Positions 48,001 through 59,424 of a DNA stretch of 64,000 nucleotides are shown here, in pieces (position 1 is the stretch's first letter; each line of letters begins with the position of its first letter). The notes beneath the pieces are model-generated. The model was not told the origin of the DNA. It saw nothing but the letters and a program-made list of their open reading frames with translations, and did not search any database. Both the position numbers and the translations under genes were made by a program. This DNA is from Triangularia verruculosa (lineage: Eukaryota > Ascomycota > Sordariomycetes > Sordariales > Podosporaceae). The DNA is taken from positions 62,001 through 126,000 of the forward strand of contig MU863915.1 of assembly GCA_033296885.1 (NCBI GenBank), given 5' to 3'.

Positions 48001-48318
48001 GAGTTCGACGAAGCTGTGTAAGAGACTCTTTGACTGGGACTATTGCGCGATACGCTGACAGATAATTTCTGCATGATTAGAAAACATCTTAAACGCGCCA
48101 TTAGTCTCTTAGAGAGAGGTTTTGATCCGAAGCCACGTCTAGCACGATCAACCTTTGTGCTCTCGCAAGTTCTGAAGGAGATGGGGCACGAGGAAGAGGG
48201 CGAGCAGAAGCTAGCAGAGGCCGAAGCGTTGCGCCGGAGCATCATCACTCTACCAACTAATAGCGCGGACTCCAGCCCAGAGGCATTCGAGTCACTCATT
48301 CCTTATTTCCTGCGTTAG
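45027..48318 (+). CDS. NLR-type NB-ARC/TPR protein with a reading-phase break
   Basis: Seven exons: 45027-45335, 45426-45627, 45700-46203, 46271-46820, 46897-47214, 47296-48017 and 48081-48318, about 947 codons. The N-terminal helical domain (about residues 1-230) resembles the effector-side regions of fungal STAND proteins. The nucleotide-binding core shows the P-loop GLPGIGKT near residue 268, Walker B LIVFDNVDD near 343, NIIVTSRN, and the GLPL-like GVPLAIDQMGS. An MHD-like VHRLVQQVAY ends the core. TPR-type helices follow, for example LFNLAGIRNETNRIPEARDL and YGNLGLCYRRRGQLDEAS. Exon 5 ends in phase 2 at GTAAGG, but both acceptors before exon 6 (47289, 47295) need phase 0. The model is therefore out of frame by one base there: a real mutation, an assembly error, or splicing I have missed. 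Confidence 0.7.
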
Positions 48319-48521
48319 TACCTGATTTTACAGGCGCAAGACAGAATGTATAGGTAGCGTAGTATTCCTATTCTAATGGTTCAGGTCAACATACCTTGCC
48401 TCAGTCTTAGTGACATGCCTGACATGCTAGGTAGCTACCTGAAGGTACCTGGACAGGTGTATCTGTGAGGCATCACAAGCCCATTTTCTTCCCCCGAACG
48501 CCATAGGTAGCCGGCCCTGAT

Positions 48522-49827
48522 TTATCCTCCTTCAAATGTGCTTCCGCCACAGCCACTGGAAGAAGAAGTACATGTACAATGACACATAGAAGCCTTCTTA
48601 TCACAGTTCCTACAGCTCCTGTCCTTCAGGTTTGCTGGCGTATACCATGGCTTTCCACCGAGACGTTGCTCAAACAAGTCGGCGATAGCCTTTGTTTGTT
48701 CCTCGATCAGAATACCACGCTCCATGTCATGCCAGTTCTTAGCCCTGAAGCTACCAGCCCTGTTGCTCTCGATAATCTCAGTCTCAATGCTGTGGCACCC
48801 AATCTTTGAGACGGCGATGCCCAATCTGTCATAGAGATCTAGCCAGGGTTGGAATCTATTCTGGCCCAGAGCCGTATCCGTCTGGCTGTTGACTTCGTCT
48901 ACGAGGTAAGAGCTTGTCAGCTCATCAACTGTGGGACGCAAGGTGGCTGGGTCTTCATGTAAAGTACCTGTCATCGTGCAGCTAGGTTGTAGGCTACCTG
49001 TCGGTCGGCGACTCGCCACCAGCCAGATTGTGGTTTATGGGCCCCAAGGAAGTTGGGCTGAACGTTCGAGGGTATTGATCAAAGTTGTTTGAGGTAGGAT
49101 GTCAGGTTCCCTGTTCCCGGGGGGTCATAGGAAATCAGACCTGTTATACCATTGCAGTCCAAGAGTATAAACGTTCATTCTCCGCACTCACCTGACACAA
49201 CCGTACATCCCATCCCACATACTGTCACATCCGTATGACAACTTCACCGTGAAGAAGAGATTCATTGGCGCCTGCCCGTGCCCGAAATCCATATTATCTG
49301 CCCCCTGTGTCTCGGTGCTAGCTGGTGTGATGTGGTGTTTCTTTGCATACCTTACAACCGCAGCCGTGTCACCTAAATCGAGCCTATCATGAAAATGCCG
49401 ACCCCAAGTCCCTTGAGTTTTGCCTATCATCAAATGCCCATCGGAAACCTGTGCAATGTCGTGTGCTGGTGCCTTAATACGCATATAATTACACTGAGTG
49501 ATACGGAATTTCAGGACTGCGTTCTCGGTGAAAGCCCTGAGCGTACCTAAGCTAGCAGTTTTGCAAGCGGCGTACAGCGTTCGGCGGAGAGGGGCCTTTT
49601 GTGGCCCATTGGAAGTCCTGTGCTTTGGAAACAGGGTCAAACCTGATCCCTCCTCGCTGAACGGCGCTGAATCCTCATATGATGGCACGTTTACAGCTTG
49701 AAACTTCTCCCGTAAAAGTAAAGTTTCCACCCAAGTCGCAGTGAAAGCTGTGAGTGTTAGATTGAAGGCCTTGAGAAAATGGAAGGTAGGATGCAGGCAA
49801 CAAGATTAGGTACTCACTTAAAGACAT
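48522..49827 (-). CDS. Unknown protein with Cys-rich C-terminus
   Basis: A tentative three-exon model: 49827-49818, 49747-49192 and 48981-48522, 341 residues. The 10-nt first exon (ATGTCTTTAA then GTGAGT) joins in phase to give MSLTFTATWVETLLLREK. The GTGAGT after YGCV joins in phase to an acceptor at AACCTAG. No ATG opens the middle exon, which supports the small first exon. The second intron (210 nt) is long, so 48522-48974 could instead be a separate gene starting MTGTLHEDP. No known domain was recognised. The C-terminus CRNCDKKASMCHCTC may bind metal. The gene is divergent from the CmcJ-like gene, and their 5' ends nearly overlap. Confidence 0.42.
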
Positions 49828-49946
49828 GCTAACATCTCCAGTTAGGTACCGCCCCTCTTCCGTATCAAAACAACACGCAGATCACATACCCAGCGTATGA
49901 CGAAGCCGAGACAGAATGGAATGCTGGTGGCGAGAAGGTCGCGGGC

Positions 49947-51041
49947 ATGATTGGCTTCATTGCCCCATTGCCCCAATGGGAGAAGGAGAAGACATTCTGC
50001 CTAGCTCTACCGTTGCCTGATAACCAGCCCAAGACGAATTTAGTGATCGACCAACACACAGTCATGCTGAGAGATGTTCGCGGGCGTGAGGAGCAGTATG
50101 ACCTCGATACTCATGGCTTCACGTTCGCGGCCATGCCACCTCTTAAAGTTGATTTGGATGACGAGCAGGCTTTGCGTACCGACTACGTTCAGCAAATGGA
50201 AGACTTTTTGAGGGAGAAACTCCAGGCAGATATAGTTCATGTGTTTGACTACACGGTAAGTTGGCACGATTCCTTATTTGTTGGACATTGCTGAATTGTC
50301 TCTCCTTTGCCCACTCAGTTGCGCCGAGTGAAGCCCCAGGGTGCCTCGTACAATTGGAATGAAGCTCGACCACCGGGTACGTCTGCTCACGTTGGTAGGT
50401 GCATGCCAATCTGTCCTCATGGCGGAAGTGTGATATGCAAACCTTTCTCAGACCAAAGCCCACACGCCGCGTTCACGCGAATGAGACTCCATCTGGAGGG
50501 TAACATCGAGACACTGAAGACTGGCCGAGTCCAGTTGATCAAGTAAGAACTGGTCTAGGTACTGCGAAAACAAACTTCGAAGTGCTGATACATCTGCCGT
50601 AGCATCTGGCGACCGATCGTCGGGCCGGTCAAAGATATGGTGCTGGGCATATGTGATGCTCGCACTGTTGAGAATGAAGATCTCATTACTCACGACTTGG
50701 TGTATCACCATTATGTCGGCGAAAATCTGCAGCTCAAATACAATTCAAAGCAACGTTGGTACTTCCTCGACAATATGGAGCCTGGTGAGGGGATCATCTT
50801 TAAGAACTTTGACTCCATAATGGATGGCAGAGCTAGATGTGAGTGATAGTCTAGAACGCTGCCTACAGGCGCAAAGCCACTATTGAAGCCATTCACAGCT
50901 AATCGACATCCAGTGGCGCCTCATGCGGCATTCAAACGGCTTGGTGAGGTACCAGCGAACTCACCTCTGCGCCAGAGCATTGAAATTCGCGCCATTGTCT
51001 ACCATGCCACAAACGATGACCCTGAGAGCCAGTCGTGTTAG
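49947..51041 (+). CDS. CmcJ/asaB-like (GA4 desaturase family) oxidoreductase
   Basis: Five exons: 49947-50255, 50319-50394, 50452-50542, 50603-50838 and 50914-51041. All phases agree, giving 279 residues from the first usable ATG. Family landmarks in order are TNLVIDQHTVMLRDVRG, QYDLDTHGF, ASYNWNEARPPGTSAHVD, VQLINIWRPIGPV-type VQLINIWRPIVGPV, HDLVYHHYVGENLQLKY, RWYFLDNMEPGEG and SIEIRAIVYH. The HVD at residues 127-129 is split by an intron. CmcJ/asaB-like proteins are putative hydroxylases or desaturases, often in secondary metabolism. The frame stays open upstream to 49842, behind a TCTCCAG acceptor with a CTAAC branch site. The true protein probably has about 35 more residues plus a first exon I could not place. 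Confidence 0.82.
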
Positions 51042-53369
51042 GTTTCTGTGTATTTGGACCAGACTCCTAATGCTCTTCCATGGTGTGCTGGGTTTCAGGT
51101 TATGGCAATCAGGGTACATGCTCAGTCTAAGCAACGATATTTGAGGGTCTCACCACCTTTTAAAACGCCAGTATAGTCTTAAGCAAATCAAGCCCACACC
51201 AGACTGAAGTTCAAAGGGAGTGGAAGCAGTATTATATCATAGCAAGCTCAGAAGCGAAGATTAGCTCATGTCCACCCTAAGAAGCAAAGCGCAGCGCGCA
51301 TGATTAATTTGTCAGAAAAGGAAGAAGAGCTAAGGCAAGCCTCCGTCCCCATGAGCCTCATTAGAGCTTTGTCTCGCTCCGTCCGAGCCAGGGCGAGTTC
51401 GCCCTCCAATGTTTCGGCCCGAGCTTGCAATGGGTTAACCGTTGGCTTACAATAGCCGATTATCCGCCACACAATCTCCCACAACATCCAAGCAGGCGAC
51501 GCTATGGTGATCACAGCCAGGAACCAATTTACCTAGCCCGAGGGGCCGCTCGACAACGCCGACAGAATTTGCTCCCCCTGTTCGGAGGAAATCGGGCAGG
51601 TAGGGGACGGGGTGTTGGTCGGACACGTTAAAAATGATTGGGCGTATATGGTGATGGTGGTGGTTGTCGTTGTCGTCATCATCTTCTCCTCTTCTTCTTC
51701 TTCTTCTTCTTCTCCTGCTTTGGGTTGGGGTTTGGTGGAGGCGGGTTGGAGGCGGTTTTGTTCCTACTGGAAAAGCAGATTAGCACACGATGCCTGGCTT
51801 TGGCACAATGCCACGTTAGCATTCCGCAAGAGACCCAAGACGATAGGACGTACGCACGCGTGGACACGAGAATCACTGTAAACCCCATTCCATGTCCCCA
51901 CCCGTGTCATCGTATCGTGTGCATTGTCGGGGGCTTGGCAATTGCTGTATAAGAGAAGTTGCCTGCAAAACGCCTGGTGGGTATTGAATGTTGATAAGGA
52001 CAGAAATGGAAGCAGACAGTTGCGGCAGAAGCAGAGAGCTGCGGTAGTGTAAAGGCATTGCCGGTGCTATATTGCTCGGATATCGCATCACTGTCTAGAC
52101 GACGAGAGGAGGTCGGCGCTGGGAAGTGGGCAATCAAGTTGGCATCATGCAACCCGACAAAGGCGATAGAGGGATTCAGCGAGGTGAGGACCTGACTTGC
52201 AAGCAGCAGCGGTACCTTCCTTGTTGAAATTGCATCTCCAACACTGGCACCAATGGAAAGTACTGTACAAGCCTTGGGCGCCTTCTGTTGAACGTTGATT
52301 TCAAGCTCTGGAAGCAGTGGCAAGGTGTCTTCGATTTCTTCTCAAAACTTGACTGCTCTTTCCGTTTAAGCTTCATTAAGCTCCCCTGGGCTTTTTCACT
52401 CCTGCTCACAAGTCGAGAGGGCGCCTGGCTTGCACCTATAAGGCATGCCAGCCAGGAGGTGCATTCATAGTTGCGCCTCCATTTTGGAAATCGTAAGAGA
52501 CAGCAAGGAAAGATTTGCGTTTGGAAGTGAGAACGTACTGGGTGGGCAACTACATAAACGAGCGATACGGGCGTACCTGACGCTTGGTCTCAACTTGATC
52601 CTGCCCGGCTTTGTTTGCCAGCAACCCAACAGTTTTCTAAGGCCAGCTGACAATTGCCCAATCTGCCAAGCATACGGACGCAACCTTGAATGTTGACCGT
52701 GAAAAGTTGGAATCACTGAGCGATTTGTGGGGCCACATCGATGAGAAATCGGAAGCCAGCGGCCGCAAAGCGCGCAGACAGCACGGTCCCGATGCCCCCT
52801 GACCATTTCAGTTTGTGACCTCTGTTCTGACATGAAGAAATGATGGGTCACATGCTGCGCAGACGGTGCTTGTCATGACAGGCACACTGTGTAGAATGCT
52901 GGCTGTTCACGCGGCTGAAACAAATGAACTGCAGATCTGTCAATGGTGTGCTATTTTGCCTTATGTTGGCAGACCGGTCTTGATCACGCCACGCCTCCAG
53001 TCTCCGACCGGGTCCACTGTCATTGGAGAGCATTTGTCATACGAAATGCAGCTGAGGATGCGGTGTTTGTCCTGTGAGAAGCGGTCACATCTACAAGATT
53101 AGGTACTGATACAGCATCACGCTGTAGGGCCGGCAAGGAAGGCATCAAACTCCTGTGCACTTTGCGTAACATGGTAGACAATCAGGATACTATGACACAG
53201 CAAACAAGCAGCAATAGAAATTAACTCTATCCAGTGGGCATTGAGACATTGAATACGAGCCAACACTAGAGAGAGAGAACTACCGCAACATCGGGGTCCG
53301 AGGCAAGCCAACCCATGTCTACCTCGCGATCAATGCCTGAAGTATTCGGAAATACTTGAGACCCTGACT
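51042..53369. other. 2.3 kb with no firm gene
   Basis: Apart from the relic-like exon at 51266-51532, nothing is supported. A TTC repeat lies at 51689-51713. A 138-codon minus-strand frame at 51907-52323 has ordinary composition but no motif and no splice partner. Confidence 0.4.
51266..51532 (-). pseudogene. Orphan exon with membrane helix and coiled coil
   Basis: After an acceptor-like GGGCTAG, the frame reads VNWFLAVITIASPAWMLWEIVWRIIGYC. A heptad-like segment (LQARAETLEGELALARTERD) and a stop follow. This looks like the last exon of a membrane protein with a short cytosolic coiled coil. No start codon or upstream exon in phase could be found in the next 1 kb, so it may be a gene remnant. 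It could also be the end of a gene whose earlier exons I failed to see. Confidence 0.3.
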
Positions 53370-53848
53370 TTAGGAACCCAGGAAAAAGATTCTGGCCCAG
53401 ATGGAACTAGTCTTGCGTTGTCGCGGCTGTTGTATGAATGTGATTTCAGGCCTCCTCTCCCATATGGGAAGGCACGAAATTGGCCCTTCCAGATATTTCG
53501 CTTGTGTCTCAAGGTATTTCAGGGCGCGTTCCTTCAATTCCTGGTGGCTGGCCTGCTCGAAATATGACATCAGAAAGTGAGTCCAAATGTTGTTAAAGAA
53601 GTATTGGTGTGGCATTACCTCAGTCAGCGGCTAATCCGTGATAATAAGCCATTCGTCACGGGCGGTAGCCTGAAGTTGGGGATGTTTTAGTATTAGGCTC
53701 GGCTTTGATGATATGGGTTGCATGGTGGGGGACCGACCTTAATCTCAAAGCAGTCCTCTCCACAGACATTTCGAAGGTTCTCGGCGAGATTGGCCGGATC
53801 TAGCTTCGTGTAGATGAAGACTTCGCGCCGTGCAGTAGGAACCGACAT
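53370..53848 (-). pseudogene. Tandem small-protein family, copy A (nonsense codon)
   Basis: Three exons: 53848-53738 (37 codons), 53669-53619 (17 codons) and 53552-53370 (61 codons including the stop). Exon 1 reads MSVPTARREVFIYTKLDP and ends FEIK. Exon 2 reads ATARDEWLIITD, then TAG, then PLTE; its paralogues have a sense codon at that position (codon 50). Exon 3 reads ASHQELKERALKYLETQ. The intron 1 donor is GTCGGT and the intron 2 donor GTAATG, both weaker than in copies B and C. Splice phases match the other copies exactly, so this is a paralogue disabled by one nonsense base, or one read through. The function is unknown. Confidence 0.65.
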
Positions 53849-55541
53849 TGTGTTGAAAAAATACATAAAACTGGAGGGACCTAGCGGAGACTTGATTGTT
53901 GCTAAGATCAGTAGTAACCTGGAAGGTAGGGAATGTAGAATGAAATTGACCCAGCCCAGGATGGGGGGCGTTGGGCGCAGTGATGTCGTTTTAAACAAAG
54001 GAAGAGGAAGAGAGTGACGCACGGGACAGTGATGGAATTTATACGGCCATAGGCATGGGACGAAAAATGGAATCAGGTGCCGTGGGGAGGACAAGTGGTC
54101 AAATCACTAGGTACGTAAGAAATGGATTCAGCTCGCGGGAATGGGTTGAAAGTTACAGGCTCAGGGAAGAATATGAAGCTGCGCACTGGCTATCCGGTGT
54201 GGATAAGTGCCAACTGGCCATGTAAAGCAAGAGGTGATGAAGTCGTTTGAGATGAGAGCACCACAGGGCATATCGTGTTGCCTTGTCCTGTTAGAGGCGG
54301 CTACCGCCTTCACCGATCACAACCATGCGACACCCTTTGGAGATTTCGCCCGCCTAGCACTACCCCGATTATGAACAGGTGTCGAAAACCACTGCTTTTC
54401 CAGTCCACACCTTCAGCATCTTCAAGCATCAGTCAATATATAATCCGGTTCGGCCTTTAGTACGTAGATTTCGCGCATTGTCGCTGTTTGTTCTTTCTTC
54501 AGTATTGTGTCACATTATCATTACGGGTCAATCTCATGGATTCTCTTATATGGCTTGTGGGATAGTAAAACACCACACTGTTGATTCTGTTAGGTTTCCA
54601 TATAAGTTACATGATATGAAGCTGAATATGATAGCGCAGATTTTCAACTATCATCGTCGCAGCTAGGCAAGGTAGGTACCTCAACTACCTACTTACGTAC
54701 CTACCCTAGCCTCACAACGTCTGCCTTTGTTTACTTTGGTGGAGCCACCCCTGAACCTCCGAACTCACACTGCGCGAGCAAGTCTACAAGGTCTAAAATA
54801 AGTCGCGCTATTCTTAGTAGACATCGCCAGCCTCTAGCTTCCTAAGTTTAATCTAGGGGTGTGGTCGTGCATGTCTGACCGACTGCATCACACTATGCTA
54901 TCGCGCATGGAACAAGGTTATGGGCAGAACATCAGCCACATATTTTCAAAACAGCGCTGACATAGTGTTCCAGTCTGCGTAGTAATGTATTGTGGCCGGA
55001 CTGTGTACGCTGCGGGCCCAATGCCATACCACGCCACTCCCTTAAAACCCCCAAACTCCAGCGGTGGCTTGCCTTGGGTTGGTCTCATGGGTCTTCCGCT
55101 TCAGGGCATGGCTGGGACTGTTTACTTACAAGCCATGCTGTTGCACTTAACTGCATTCTACTGCACCATAGTACCGCTCAGGGTCGTGTAATCTTCATAT
55201 GCCCTCTCTTTAGTAGGTGAGTTAATTTGAAGGACATAGGGACTTCACAAGCAGAAATTCCGGTGTCTTGGTGATGATGTTTTGAGTTGTGTACTGGAAG
55301 CGGCGGTTTACAACCATCTATACCAAAGGCCAAGTAGCTATAAACACACATCACACCCTATCACATCTGCATACTCCCAGTCATACATGCTAGACCCAGC
55401 CACAAGTACCCATAGTCCCCGCAGAGGATGCACTGCCATCGACCAAGAAACAAACCCGAAACTCATTGTCAAGCGATGGTCTAACATCTCAAATACCCTT
55501 TACAGCATTCCAAGGCTTGATGTATACCTCATTGAAAATCT
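53849..55541. other. Spacer between family copies A and B
   Basis: No gene is recognised. Palindrome-rich AGGTAGGTACCTCAACTACC lies at 54670-54689, with more of the same motif to 54706. Confidence 0.45.
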
Positions 55542-56014
55542 TCACCCCATCGACCGAGGATTCGTGGTCACAACATGAACAGTGGTGCTTTCTGCGTAGA
55601 TCTCCCTGGAGTGCATCGCGACTTCATCCGGGTATAGATCGTCAAGCTCCTTCACCGACTGCTCGCAGATCTAAGGTAATCGAGTTCGTCCTACGTCGTA
55701 GGTGAGGTTCGATCAGAAATTAAACCTTCGAAGATGGTATAATACGATGTAAGTAAAGACTCGGGAGGCAGATACGTACATCGCTTAACTTTCGTTCCGT
55801 CGAAATGACCCATCTATTGCTTCCTCTCGTCTAAACAATGCCGCATGTTAGGACTGTACTTTGCGACTACCTGGTTTGTCAACAACCCGAGACCACTTAC
55901 TTTCAGACCGTACTGATTCTCGCCCAGCATCTGGTTAAGTGCGTTGATAAGCTGGCCAGTATCTCCATATTGGATCTGGAGATAGGCTTGGTGAGATCTC
56001 TCGTAGGCCTCCAT
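55542..56014 (-). CDS. Tandem small-protein family, copy B
   Basis: Three exons: 56014-55901 (38 codons), 55830-55780 (17 codons) and 55670-55542 (43 codons with stop), 97 residues. Exon 1 reads MEAYERSHQAYLQIQYGD and ends GENQYGLK. It aligns with the other copies through the G-E/K-x-x-F/Y-x-L/I-K ending. Exon 2 reads TRGSNRWVISTERKLSD, the most diverged version of the shared W-(L/V)-I-x-T-(E/D) core but with exactly the same length and phase. Exon 3 (ICEQSVKELDDLYPDE) is short and only loosely similar. An acceptor 20 nt further upstream would give a 13-residue tail instead. No signal peptide or membrane helix. The function is unknown. Confidence 0.5.
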
Positions 56015-57373
56015 AGCACCGCAGTCCCTGGCACGGTGGAAAGAGAAAATAGGCCTGATGTAAAATGCTACCAGGAAATGAGGGATGGAATCAAGATAAT
56101 GATGCCTGCTTTGACGAAGATTTCGTCTCTGAAACGCTTAAAAGCGGACTGCAAGGAGGAAAAACGTACGTGACGAGGATGCCTTTATGAGGTGGGGGAG
56201 AAGGGGAGCCAGACAACAGTGTGGGGGCTAGGGGCCAGGCTAAGGCACCTGTGTGGCGTAGTGTTTACATCTTACATAACAGGAGTTAAGGAGGCTGAAT
56301 AAAACACTGTGCTGCCTGTGACAGGGGAGCCCGCATGATGTGACAGCAAGAGGGCGGGGTCGACTAGCCGCTTGTGACAAAACAGAGCGGCTGCTTGGCC
56401 CTTTCCCGACCTATTATCCCTCGCGCCAAGGCTCAGTGCATATTATTGGAGGCCGACATGCAGAAAAGACCCTGCCGTCTCCAATGACACTGCTATTTGT
56501 GTGCGTTGGTAACGCGCCAATTGCAACAATGGAACTGCTTCGTAAGAGGTTACGGGAAGGAACAGTCAAAGGAAAAAGAAACTTCCGAGACATACCTACC
56601 TACCTTATGAAGACCCATGGTTCCGACACGCGCCAGAGAAGTGACCCAGATGAGATTTGAATCTGGTTACCTAACGAAACAGAGGTAACTTAATTCAAGG
56701 CAATCAAACAACGTACCTTATAAAAGGAATCTCCGCACGCACATCGAAACCGAAGTTATCTTTGCCGGAGATCTCCTCTAGTGGCGCAAAAATGTCAGGT
56801 ATGTGGAGAATTGTGTCCGGGCACGTAGATGCAATGCCGTCCTTCGGACGCTTTTAATTTTTCGAGGGGGGACTTTGAATTGTTGTTAATTCTATGAGAA
56901 CTTCTTCGGGCGAGGATTTGGGGCATCGGGGCGGGGGTAGCGTGCTTAAACGCGTGTGGCAAGACTTATATATCATGTCTAGATAGGTAGTCATGAATAT
57001 CACCGTGATAACGTGGTTTTAATGAGAATTATGCATACCAAATATTGGTTGTGAAAATAGATTGTTTCGGGACTTGATGGCCACTGAACTATCCCCCTAA
57101 TCCCCATTAGTCGGCGCCGGTAGGTCTCGAACCTACCTACTTAAGGTTCAAGTATCAGCCCACAGACTCTCAAATACACAACTGTAAATTGCTAGTACTT
57201 TAATGTAGCTTAATCAGGTACCTGTACCAGCAATGACGATGACAAAGGTTACCTAAGCATCGTCATACAGACGAGTAAGGAGGTGAAAGAAAGCCCCAAC
57301 ACCCGCAAATCTATATTTTATCGATTTGCCACTCCCCTTCTCGATAAGCAGTGGCTTCATCTTCTCCCCCCTG
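56015..57373. other. Spacer between family copies B and C
   Basis: No gene is recognised. A tRNA T-arm-like sequence near 57119-57143 (minus strand) is discussed among the rejected items. Confidence 0.45.
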
Positions 57374-57915
57374 TTACGATGATGTGAAAGTCGATGTGCC
57401 GAGGGATTCTCTTCCGTAGCCAAGCTTCCAGGACCCAGTATAAAGGCGTTTGAAGCAGTTAGATCCAGGCGGCTTGTCTGAAGTTTGCGTCTGCCCGAAG
57501 GTGAACGAAGTCCCTGGTTCCCAGATCGGAATATCATCAGATGCGCTGAAGTACTGTGCCTGGGACTCGAGATATGTGGAGGCACGCTTCCTCATTGCTT
57601 CGGGATCGGTCTACGGGAAGCGCATACCTAGTGAGTTAGGGCGTAGACACGGAGAGGTAATTCTCCGGACAAGTTGGATTGGGCTCTCACCTCTGTTAAC
57701 GGTCGCTCTGTTACGATAAGCCATTCATCGCGGTCGGTAGCCTTGAATGCAGTGATATCCATTAACAAGAGCCTAGTAAGGTATATGAATGACTATAAGC
57801 TCACCTTGAGTTTGAATAGCCCTTCACCGCAGATCTCTCTAAGTCCCGCATTTATATTGTCCCCATCCAATTTTGTATTGACGAAAACTTTGTGCCATTC
57901 CAGGGGAACTAGCAT
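57374..57915 (-). CDS. Tandem small-protein family, copy C
   Basis: Three exons: 57915-57805 (37 codons), 57741-57691 (17 codons) and 57610-57374 (79 codons with stop), 132 residues. Exon 1 reads MLVPLEWHKVFVNTKLDG and ends GEGLFKLK. Exon 2 reads ATDRDEWLIVTERPLTE. Exon 3 reads TDPEAMRKRASTYLESQA, then IPIWEPGTSFTF. The donors are GTGAGC and GTGAGA. The exon 2 acceptor is TTCAAG where copy A has CTTCAG. All phases are zero and no stop interrupts the frame. The product is soluble-looking, with no signal peptide or membrane helix. It shares most with copies A and D. The function is unknown. Confidence 0.6.
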
Positions 57916-59424
57916 CGTTTCAGGCATTGAAGTGCGGCCCCGAGGTTTGAACACGGCCCTTGTGCCTGTGTAAGCGCACGGGTTGATATTGATGAATAGG
58001 TACCTACCTACCTAGGTAGTATATACTGACGGGATCTGCGTGTGGGATACCTATGTCAGAGAATTTGCGGCAAGGTACATGATGCCTGCGTCCGTTGAAA
58101 CAACAAGGGCTACGATAAGACAAAATCACGAGAAGACAAAATATGTGGAGGTGAGGTTGGATAGATATAACGCACAAATGAGATAGACTTGGAGACACTG
58201 GTCAAGATCGCCCAAGGTGTTCAGGGGGTTGTGGTGTTTAAACCAACCAGGCTGAACCTGTGTCCTTGTTTTCTGGAAAGTGCGGGAAAATAAAGCAAGA
58301 GTAAGAGGCGGGAGAGACAGGTCATTTGGAGCGGCGGGACTAACCGGGCTACCTCCTCTCGGCCGGCGAAAATCGGCTTGCAGCTGACCCAGTGTTTAAT
58401 CTCGGAGTGGAGCGGACAATCGTTAACACCTAGACACCTATCCAAATATGACATTTTGTTTGGCTCTCGAGCAGAACTGGCTCGTACGTATCGGATATTC
58501 GCCGGTACCTACCTAGGTGACGAGACTCCAAACACCGCTCTCGGCCGGGTCGCCCTGCGAACAAAAGCGGACCAAGCCTGCCCCACGACACGTGTAGGGA
58601 AAGATGATGACATCTTGCACAGAGCTTACCCGTACAAGCAGCCCTTTGCAAGCTGTTGCGGCGTCGAGATACAGACTTGAATTACAAGTCGGATGGCACT
58701 GCGCACTGCTTCATCGGAGGGGATGGGTGGCACGCCTCAGCCCTCTTGATTAGGCAGAGTATGGCAGGCTGGGAGGGGGCGCTGTTGGTTGGGTCGGATG
58801 GGCCGACACGCAGTCAAGACGATACCCTGATCTCAACAACGCCACCTCTGCGTTTTTGATCGTCATAGCACTCTGCTTTCGAGAGGCCCAAGGACGTGTA
58901 ATCACAGTACTTTCTAGGCCCTGATTTCACTCAAGGATATCAACAATTCTGTCCTGCTGTACATATCTAGGTGCTTGAATTACGATGTATCCATGACGAG
59001 GATAAAGCTAGGTTTAGGTACGAATTGATTGTTTTCCAGGCAAGGATGTCTAACTACCTAAGGTAGGTAGGTAAGATTAGAGTGCGCCCATGCAATAGGT
59101 GATCCGCCCAAGCCAGGTGCCCGTGTATGGGGAAGAGTTCAGCCACGTGGCTATATCACTTTAGACGGCTATACGGTAAGGTAGGTAGTTGATACATCGA
59201 GAAATATCAAGGTTTATCATCATTCACATCGCGCTAACATAATCCAAAACACAATATCCAAAATCCACTAAAACCACTCACCGCCTCGGTATCCGATCCT
59301 ACATCTCAAGTATTCCATCCATCATAGGTATCTGCCATTCCCTTTGTCAGCGAAATCTTGCAACATGGTGCGGCACCACGAGGGTCATTACCTTCCAGGT
59401 TCTGGCATACGTGCCCCCTTGGAT
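57916..59424. other. Spacer between family copies C and D
   Basis: No gene is recognised. TAGGTACCTACCTACCTAGG lies at 57998-58017 and CTAAGGTAGGTAGGTAAG at 59057-59074. Confidence 0.45.

Noticed and set aside
49188..51041. Secondary-metabolite cluster around the CmcJ-like enzyme
   Set aside because: No backbone synthase, transporter or pathway regulator is present within the window.
51907..52323. 138-codon minus-strand frame in the accessory region
   Set aside because: Ordinary composition but no recognised motif and no in-phase exon on either side; not enough to call a gene.
57119..57143. tRNA T-arm/B-box-like sequence on the minus strand (GTAGG, TTCGAGA, CCTAC)
   Set aside because: Only the T-arm can be drawn. 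No acceptor stem, D-arm or A-box was found upstream, and the stem is made of the same ACCT/AGGT steps as the dispersed palindromes.
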